Shown here: positions 54,705 through 60,063 of the stretch, piece after piece
Position numbering within the stretch: the first letter of the stretch is position 1
Layout of the letters: every line of letters starts with the position of its first letter
Assembly (NCBI GenBank): GCA_947175245.1
Contig: CAMWLW010000005.1
Location: 1 to 60,063, forward strand
DNA length: 60,063 nucleotides
Reading direction: 5' to 3'
Source: an uncultured Bacteroidales bacterium
Lineage (GTDB): Bacteria > Bacteroidota > Bacteroidia > Bacteroidales > Muribaculaceae
Program-made: the position numbers and the translations under genes
The notes under the pieces: generated by a model
The model's input: the letters and a program-made list of their open reading frames with translations, nothing else
What the model was told of the DNA's origin: nothing
The model's database searches: none

Positions 54705-55658
54705 ATGAAAACATTTAAACTTATAGCGCTTGCATGTGTCGCGCTCTCATCATTGACTGTGTCAGGACAGGCCCGCAAGGGCGTCCTGCACATCAACGAG
54801 GTGATGACCGTCAACGACAGCAACTATGTCGACGACTTCGGTGAGCGTTCGGCATGGATCGAGCTATACAACTCAAAGTTTGGCCCGCTTGAGATCTCGT
54901 CGGTGTTCCTCACCACCGATCCCAATTCAGACCCTGAGACATGGTACTCGATTCCGTTGCACGACGTCAATACCAGGATGCCCAAGCGTCAGCATGTGGT
55001 ATTCTGGGCCGACGGCCGACCCTCGCGCGGTACATTCCACACCAATTTCACCCTCGATCCCACACGCGAGAACGAGATTTTCCTCTTTGACTCAGACAAG
55101 CGCACGCTTATTGACTATGTCAAAGTGCCTGTACTCAATGCCAACGAGTCATACGCCCGCTGCAACGATGGCGTCACCGTATATGACAAAGACGGTAACG
55201 TTGACGTTGCCAAGACATGGGAGGTGCGTGATGACATACGCCCCGACAAGTACATAACACCCTCGAGCAACAACGTCATCGCCGACCGCAACGACAAGAT
55301 TGAGAAGTTTGCCCGGAAAGACAAACACGGTTTCGGTATGGCTGCTATGGCTATGTGCATCGTGTTCAGTGCACTCGCCGTGCTGTGCATCGCGTTCATG
55401 ATCATCAGCAAGATCGGCGGCTCGGTCAACCGTGCCAACAAGATGCGTTCACACGGCATGGATGTCAAGGAGACTCCCCGCGACGAGCATCCCGATCACG
55501 ACTCGGGCGAGGAGATCGCCGCTATCGTCATGGCACTCCACGAGCACCTCAACGCCCACGACAACGAGAGCCACGTCCTCACCATCAACAAAGTGAAGCG
55601 CGCCTACTCGCCCTGGAGCTCCAAGATCTACAACATGCGCCAGATGCCTCACCGCTAA
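54705..55658 (+). CDS. lamin-tail domain fused to OadG-like small subunit
   Basis: 317 aa from ATG 54705. The signal peptide (~1-24) is followed by a lamin-tail (LTD) beta-sandwich (~28-150; VLHINEVMTVNDSNYVDDFG, SAWIELYNSKFGPLEIS, DRTLIDYVKV-like segment). One TM helix comes next (~210-235, MAAMAMCIVFSALAVLCIAF), then a cytoplasmic OadG/MmdD-like tail (SGEEIAAIVMALHEHL). OadG-type subunits hold the decarboxylase and membrane pump together. The LTD would sit in the periplasm. Known OadG proteins are ~80-120 aa, so the N-terminal fusion is the notable part. Confidence 0.85.
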   Translation: MKTFKLIALACVALSSLTVSGQARKGVLHINEVMTVNDSNYVDDFGERSAWIELYNSKFGPLEISSVFLTTDPNSDPETWYSIPLHDVNTRMPKRQHVVFWADGRPSRGTFHTNFTLDPTRENEIFLFDSDKRTLIDYVKVPVLNANESYARCNDGVTVYDKDGNVDVAKTWEVRDDIRPDKYITPSSNNVIADRNDKIEKFARKDKHGFGMAAMAMCIVFSALAVLCIAFMIISKIGGSVNRANKMRSHGMDVKETPRDEHPDHDSGEEIAAIVMALHEHLNAHDNESHVLTINKVKRAYSPWSSKIYNMRQMPHR

Positions 55659-55724
55659 TGTGTGTGTTACCCCAATGCATTTATTTTTCAATTGAACGAT
55701 AAACCAAACATTCATTTAAACGAC

Positions 55725-56162
55725 ATGAAAGAATATAAATATAAAATCAACGGCAACACATACAATGTCGGCATCGGTGATATCGACAACGGTATCGCAC
55801 AGGTCGAGGTCAACGGTGTTCCCTACAAGGTGGAGCTCGGCGACAAGAACGCCTCCGTCAAGGTAGCCACGGCTCCCAAACCCAGCGCCGCTCCCCGCAC
55901 GGCTTCGGGCGACAAAGTCATCGCTTCGCGTCCCGCCGCTGCCGGTGCCGGCACACCCGTCAAGGCTCCGCTGCCCGGCGTTGTGCTCAGCATCAATGTC
56001 AGCGTCGGCGACACCGTGAAAGCCGGCGACACAGTCCTGGTGCTCGAGGCCATGAAGATGGAGAACTCTATCCACGCAGGCCGCGACGGCGTCATCGCCT
56101 CGATCGACGTCAAGCAGGGCGACTCAGTACTTGAGGGCACGACACTTGTCACTATCGGCTAA
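55725..56162 (+). CDS. mmdC: biotin carboxyl carrier subunit
   Basis: 145 aa from ATG 55725 (MKEYKYKINGNTYNV). A small N-terminal beta domain and an Ala/Pro-rich linker (~45-75) precede the biotinyl domain, with K111 in VLEAMKMENSI as the biotin site. It carries CO2 from the alpha to the beta subunit. It begins 66 bp after the LTD-OadG gene. Confidence 0.95.
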   Translation: MKEYKYKINGNTYNVGIGDIDNGIAQVEVNGVPYKVELGDKNASVKVATAPKPSAAPRTASGDKVIASRPAAAGAGTPVKAPLPGVVLSINVSVGDTVKAGDTVLVLEAMKMENSIHAGRDGVIASIDVKQGDSVLEGTTLVTIG

Positions 56163-56202
56163 GAATCAATATCACACGATAACAACTTAAATCTACTGAC
56201 AA

Positions 56203-57360
56203 ATGGTTCTTGCTAACTTTTTCATGGAAAACCTCGCCGAGTTCTGGAAGTTCACAGGCTTTGCCAACGCCACCTGGGAACATTTCGTGATGCTCGCCGT
56301 CGGTTTGTTCTTCATCTGGCTTGCCATCAAGAAGAACTTCGAGCCCATGCTGTTAGTGCCGATCGGTTTCGGTATCCTTATCGGTAACATCCCGTTCAAC
56401 ACTACAGCCGGTCTTGAAATCGGTATATATGAAGAGGGTTCGGTACTCAACATCCTTTACAACGGTGTATCGGCCGGTTGGTATCCCCCCCTCATCTTCC
56501 TCGGCATCGGCGCTATGACCGACTTCTCGGCACTCATCGCCAATCCCAAGCTCATGCTCATCGGCGCCGCCGCCCAGTTTGGTATCTTCGGTGCCTACAT
56601 GGTGGCTCTCGCCCTGCATTTTGCGCCCGATCAGGCTGCCGCTATCGCCATCATCGGCGGTGCCGACGGCCCCACGGCCATCTTCCTGTCATCCAAGCTC
56701 GCCCCCAACCTCATGGGTGCCATCGCCGTGTCGGCTTACTCATACATGGCACTCGTGCCTGTGATACAGCCACCGTTGATGCGCCTGTTCACCACCAAGA
56801 AGGAGCGCGTCATACGCATGAAACCCGCCCGTGCCGTCTCTCAGAACGAGAAGATCGTGTTCCCCATCGTGGGCCTGCTACTCACCTGCTTCGTGGTACC
56901 CACGGGTCTGCCCCTGCTCGGCATGCTCTTCTTCGGCAACCTTCTGCGTGAGAGCGGTGTTACCACACGTCTCGCCAAGACAGCGAGCAACGCGCTCACC
57001 GACATCGTCACCATCCTGCTCGGCATGACAGTAGGTGCCTCTACCCAGGCCACCACATTCCTTACCAAGGAGACCATCTTCATCTTCCTGCTCGGCTTCA
57101 TGGCCTTCATCATCGCCTCGTCGTCGGGTGTGCTGTTCGTTAAGCTGTTCAACATCTTCTTGCCCAAAGACAAGAAGATCAACCCGCTTATCGGCAACGC
57201 AGGTGTGTCGGCCGTGCCCATGTCGGCCCGTATCTCCAACAACCTCGGTCTCGAGTATGACCCCAGCAACTACCTGCTCATGCACGCTATGGGCCCCAAC
57301 GTTGCCGGTGTTATCGGTTCGGCCGTGGCTGCCGGTGTACTTCTCGGCTTCCTGGCATAA
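56203..57360 (+). CDS. mmdB: Na+-translocating decarboxylase beta subunit
   Basis: 385 aa, OadB/MmdB/GcdB family with about nine to eleven TM helices. The key motif [19 protein letters not shown] (region IV, Asp essential for Na+ in the family) is present, as is [19 protein letters not shown] (region VIII). Decarboxylation of carboxybiotin here drives Na+ export. Last gene of the operon, followed by a terminator 22 bp downstream. Confidence 0.96.
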   Translation: MVLANFFMENLAEFWKFTGFANATWEHFVMLAVGLFFIWLAIKKNFEPMLLVPIGFGILIGNIPFNTTAGLEIGIYEEGSVLNILYNGVSAGWYPPLIFLGIGAMTDFSALIANPKLMLIGAAAQFGIFGAYMVALALHFAPDQAAAIAIIGGADGPTAIFLSSKLAPNLMGAIAVSAYSYMALVPVIQPPLMRLFTTKKERVIRMKPARAVSQNEKIVFPIVGLLLTCFVVPTGLPLLGMLFFGNLLRESGVTTRLAKTASNALTDIVTILLGMTVGASTQATTFLTKETIFIFLLGFMAFIIASSSGVLFVKLFNIFLPKDKKINPLIGNAGVSAVPMSARISNNLGLEYDPSNYLLMHAMGPNVAGVIGSAVAAGVLLGFLA

Positions 57361-57382
57361 AATTTTTGAATTTAACATTAAT

Positions 57383-57418
57383 AAAAAGCATGCGGTCAAC
57401 CTTGGCTGCATGCTTTTT
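57383..57418 (+). terminator. intrinsic terminator after mmdB
   Basis: AAAAAGCATGC - 14 nt - GCATGCTTTTT, a perfect 11-bp stem whose 3' half ends in T's. The design resembles the terminator at 46390-46431 (A-tract, GC core, 14-nt loop, T-tract), so it is probably bidirectional. Confidence 0.88.
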
Positions 57419-57612
57419 GTTATATATGATATACAGTGAGTTACGCTGGTTTATTGGGCTTTAAATCGGACTTCTTGTATTTAACAAATGTTAAAAATGT
57501 GATTTTGGTCAAATTGTAACCTTTGCGTAACAACCAAAATTGATAAACAAATGTTATAATATCACGAAAGCGAAAATAACGTGAGTAACAAACAGGATAA
57601 ATTGAAATTGTA

Positions 57613-57957
57613 ATGATTAACAACAAGACCATCGAGACAATCTACAAGAAATATCGCAATCGCCCCGCCAGCATTGACGAGTTGAATATCCCCCTCCTTT
57701 TCGAGGCTATGGACTCGGAGGGCGGTATCGAGATTAAAGGTCACGATATTGTTATCAACAGCCTCGATTCTTGGTCACCATTCCACACAATCGATCTCAA
57801 CCGCGTTCACGCCATTCTCGACTTCGAGAAGTACATCGCCGTTGTGATGCACTCATCGATTGTGTTCATCGGCAAAGCAAACGGCGAGGTGCATGTACAC
57901 CTCAAGGATCTTAAGCCCTCGCTTATGGATCGCATGCGCGGTATGTTCTGCGCTTGA
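57613..57957 (+). CDS. conserved-looking hypothetical protein (114 aa)
   Basis: I recognise no family. Soluble and without a signal peptide. The N-terminal half is mixed (MINNKTIETIYKKYRNRPAS, then ELNIPLLFEAMDSEGGIEIK). The C-terminal half has beta strands and a basic end (LKPSLMDRMRGMFCA). It is flanked on the left by a 250-bp AT-rich gap without a gene and on the right by a short hairpin. Codon use matches the surrounding chromosome, so it is probably a real gene. Confidence 0.65.
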   Translation: MINNKTIETIYKKYRNRPASIDELNIPLLFEAMDSEGGIEIKGHDIVINSLDSWSPFHTIDLNRVHAILDFEKYIAVVMHSSIVFIGKANGEVHVHLKDLKPSLMDRMRGMFCA

Positions 57958-57972
57958 AAAAGAAATTTTGCC

Positions 57973-57997
57973 TCAGGGTAAAATTTTTTTGCCCTGA
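57973..57997. repeat. short hairpin with T-rich loop
   Basis: TCAGGG(ta)aaattttttt(g)CCCTGA forms a stem of six to eight base pairs. The T-run sits in the loop, not after the stem. It might be an attenuator or mRNA-stability element after the 114-aa gene. Confidence 0.35.
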
Positions 57998-58068
57998 CGC
58001 GAACCATTAGTGTAGCGCTGTTGTTCTGATAATGTGACAAATATGAAATATTATTAAAACAGCGCATC

Positions 58069-58251
58069 ATGAAAAAGATTATATACACATTGTTTTTAGT
58101 GGCCGGTATGGCAGGAGTCATTTGTACGGCCCGGGTAGCCGGCAGTTCAGTCGAGCCCGCTCCCCACGATGTGGCAGGCATGATGCAATTGCACTCATCG
58201 CGCACCCCCTACGAACTCGCCACCCTCTCACTTCCCATCGAGAACATCTAA
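58069..58251 (+). CDS. small secreted peptide (60 aa)
   Basis: MKKIIYTLFLVAGMAGVICTA gives a clear signal peptide; the mature part would be about 39 aa (SSVEPAPHDVAGMMQLHSSR ...). There is no cysteine in the mature part and no known family. An intrinsic terminator follows 34 bp after the stop, supporting a real transcription unit. It might be a small periplasmic or exported peptide. Confidence 0.55.
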   Translation: MKKIIYTLFLVAGMAGVICTARVAGSSVEPAPHDVAGMMQLHSSRTPYELATLSLPIENI

Positions 58252-58284
58252 TACAATTTCCTCATAACCCATACTCATGTGTAC

Positions 58285-58313
58285 CCCTCGTCATCCCCTG
58301 GCGAGGGCTTTTT
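58285..58313 (+). terminator. intrinsic terminator after the small secreted peptide
   Basis: CCCTCG - 11 nt - CGAGGG followed by C and five T's. Confidence 0.75.
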
Positions 58314-58451
58314 GTTGCGCCATGCTGTGCGTCAGTCGATTAGCCTGCTTGTGCGAATTTTTACACCCGCCGCCAATCCGCCACACGAACACACTTACCG
58401 CAAGCGCCAGTCGACGCTTTACCGCGGAGCGACGATGTTGTGGGCTGGCAC

Positions 58452-58484
58452 AAAAAACAGTGTCGGGATTACTCCCGGCACTGT
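58452..58484 (-). terminator. intrinsic terminator of the BACON/LRR gene
   Basis: The minus strand shows ACAGTGCCGGG - 6 nt - CCCGACACTGT (one G-U pair) followed by a run of T's, 24 bp beyond the stop codon at 58508. Confidence 0.85.
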
Positions 58485-58507
58485 CGTTGGTAATATCGGT
58501 AATTCTA

Positions 58508-60063
58508 TTAGTCTACATACTGAATTTTTGCATTATCATAATAGTCACCTTCACTACCTCCCGTAATTAGGGTATGAAGATTCCATCCTGTTTTTAAAAT
58601 TAGTGTTTCAAGCGATGACATGTGACATTCCAATACATCATCATAATACGTGGAATACGCATCTCCAATATTAGTTCTTGATACATCTAATATCGTGAGT
58701 TGATTATTATTACAATGCAGAAATTCTAATGCCGTATTTTTAGTTAGGTCTAACGATGTTAGATTGTTATTATCGCAATATAATTTGTTTAGTTGAATAT
58801 TGTTTGATACATCAAGTTCGGTTAAACTATTATCCGAACAGTTAAATTCTGCCAGTAGTTTATTGTTAGTGATATCGAGTTCGGTTATATTATTATTGTC
58901 GCAATATAGTACTTTCAAAAACGCCTTATTTGTGACATCAAGTGTCGTAAGTTGGTTATAATTGCAACGCAAAGCTACTAATTGTGAGTTGTGTGATGTA
59001 TCAAGTTCAGTTATATTATTATGACAACAACTCAATTGGGTCAAATTTGCATTATTCCATAAACTCAATCGAGAGAAATTGTTATTATCACAAATTAATA
59101 CGGTCAAATATGGCAATTGAGGTACATCTAAATCTGAAATCTTATTGTTTTGACAACCAAGCACTGATAATTGCCAATTCGTTCTTATGTCTAACTCTGT
59201 AAGTTCATTATCATAACAAGCCAACCATGTCAACTTAGTATTATTATATATATCAAGTGATGTAAGTTTATTTCGGGAACAATCTAATTTAGTCAGCAAT
59301 TTGTTATTTGAAACGTTAATTGATGTAAGCTGTCTATTTTCATAACAAAGCAATTCAGTTAACTTTGTATTTTTTGAAACATCAAGAGAAGTAAGCTTAT
59401 ATAAACAGAAGCACTCAAGACTGGTTAAGTTTGGAAAGTATTCGATACCGTCAAGAGATTCCAATTTATCAGAAACTCCAATATAAATTTTTGTTACATT
59501 CAACGCCTCTTCCGATGAGATTCTGCCGTCCTTGTTGGTGTCAAAGTTTCTTAATACATAGTTTCTGAAGACTTCATCGGGGAAGGCGGTGAAGGGGTCG
59601 GGGAAGTCCGAGTCCTGTTTGATGACTATTGAGCCCAGGGGTTTGCCGTCTTCGTCAAGCAGTGTTACGGTTGCGGTTCGGGCGTCCGACTCGTTGGCTT
59701 CTATCTTCAGGGTGATGGTCTCGCTTCGCCATGCGCGCGAGGGCGCGGTGTGACTTATCCAATCCTGTGCTTCCTCGGGTATAGAGACGGTATAGGATGC
59801 GTTTGTCTCGATATTGATATCTATGGTCTGAGCGTCGGCGGGGATGTCGTAGGTCACGTCGCTGTTGATTCGCAGGCCTGCTTCTTCAAACGAGATGCTG
59901 CTCATTGTGGTGGCGTGACCGTTGGTTGCTAACAGCACTACCTTGTCATATTCATCGACTGTCGGGCCGGTGGTGACGGTCAATGTACCTGTAGCCGAGT
60001 TCTTGTCGCTGATTTTGGCTTTTACGCTGCCCGACGAGAGAACCTCGAGTGTCAGATTTTCGG
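58508..60063 (-). CDS. BACON / leucine-rich-repeat surface protein (5' end missing)
   Basis: At least 517 codons; the frame stays open to the right edge, so the N-terminus is outside the window (TTG 59983 is not a real start). Order: the end of one beta domain (~GTLTVTTGPTVDEYDK), a BACON-type Ig domain (DIPADAQTIDINIETNASYT ... GSIVIKQDSDFPDPF), an EF-hand/dockerin-like loop FDTNKDGRISSEEAL, then about fourteen LRRs of ~21 residues with the pattern LTxLxCxxNxLTxLDVSxN. LRR/BACON proteins are usually outer-surface binders of glycans or host ligands. The LRR part is strongly AT-rich, while the BACON part matches the genome. Confidence 0.85.
   Translation of the reverse strand, partial: ENLTLEVLSSGSVKAKISDKNSATGTLTVTTGPTVDEYDKVVLLATNGHATTMSSISFEEAGLRINSDVTYDIPADAQTIDINIETNASYTVSIPEEAQDWISHTAPSRAWRSETITLKIEANESDARTATVTLLDEDGKPLGSIVIKQDSDFPDPFTAFPDEVFRNYVLRNFDTNKDGRISSEEALNVTKIYIGVSDKLESLDGIEYFPNLTSLECFCLYKLTSLDVSKNTKLTELLCYENRQLTSINVSNNKLLTKLDCSRNKLTSLDIYNNTKLTWLACYDNELTELDIRTNWQLSVLGCQNNKISDLDVPQLPYLTVLICDNNNFSRLSLWNNANLTQLSCCHNNITELDTSHNSQLVALRCNYNQLTTLDVTNKAFLKVLYCDNNNITELDITNNKLLAEFNCSDNSLTELDVSNNIQLNKLYCDNNNLTSLDLTKNTALEFLHCNNNQLTILDVSRTNIGDAYSTYYDDVLECHMSSLETLILKTGWNLHTLITGGSEGDYYDNAKIQYVD

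Noticed and set aside
58277..58570. Plus-strand 97-aa and 95-aa frames
   Set aside because: They cross two intrinsic terminators and the 3' end of the LRR gene and have no coding signature.
1..60063. CRISPR arrays, insertion sequences, prophage or integrase genes
   Set aside because: No regularly spaced repeats, transposase or phage structural motifs were seen on either strand.

Overview
The window looks like a chromosomal segment of a Bacteroidales gut commensal, most likely of the Muribaculaceae (S24-7) type. The evidence is indirect but consistent. Bacteroidetes-type promoters (TAnnTTTG -7 boxes, some with TTTG 19 bp upstream) precede many genes. Families typical of the phylum are present: TonB-dependent receptors, DUF3822, PCMD, DUF4252, BACON, C69 dipeptidase and OadG with a lamin-tail domain. 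Leaders rarely show a strong Shine-Dalgarno. Coding density is high, GC is moderate to high, and there is no insertion sequence, prophage or CRISPR array. The organism assignment is inference from gene content.

Layout, left to right. 0-8.2 kb: recG (partial) and ispD; a small unknown gene; a TPP-riboswitch operon for thiamine uptake (TonB receptor plus PnuC/PnuT permease); a GT2 glycosyltransferase with radC; menA; a GT4 glycosyltransferase. 8.3-17.1 kb: tRNA-Arg(CCT), a large Ig-like lipoprotein, DUF3822-rsmD, an aminotransferase, an FtsX/LolE-like permease, rsfS and ftsH. 17.2-27 kb: an envelope block with two tandem paralogous beta-barrel proteins, a PCMD lipoprotein and a small porin-like barrel, then a tripartite RND efflux pump. 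26.9-31.9 kb: ECF sigma factor / membrane anti-sigma / DUF4252 module, lpxB and a secreted six-hairpin glycosidase. 32-36 kb: two secreted Cys-nucleophile hydrolases flanking queF, a DUF486 protein and a YczE-like membrane protein. 36.1-39.6 kb: RNase P RNA, a YafQ-type toxin-antitoxin pair, a Gfo/Idh/MocA oxidoreductase and an AT-rich retropepsin-like protease gene.

39.7-46.4 kb holds a complete glycine cleavage operon (lplA-gcvT-gcvH-gcvPA-gcvPB-lpdA) closed by a strong bidirectional terminator. 46.4-52.5 kb: DJ-1/PfpI protein, an outer-membrane receptor-like barrel, an orphan HigA-type regulator, an Fsr-like MFS exporter and a GH28 polygalacturonase-like enzyme. 52.5-57.4 kb: a sodium-pumping methylmalonyl-CoA decarboxylase operon (mce, mmdA, lamin-tail/OadG fusion, biotin carrier, beta subunit) ending at a terminator. 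57.6-60 kb: two small unknown proteins and a BACON/LRR surface protein that runs off the right edge.

Themes: propionate/succinate fermentation with Na+ export, glycine catabolism with its own lipoylation enzyme, thiamine scavenging, and a large envelope component. I did not find an unambiguous new defence or mobile system. The best candidates for something undescribed are the 17.2-21.2 kb envelope cassette, the two secreted Ntn-type hydrolases around queF, the palindromic divergent promoter at 31.93 kb, the compositionally split BACON/LRR gene at the right edge, and the AT-rich retropepsin-like gene.
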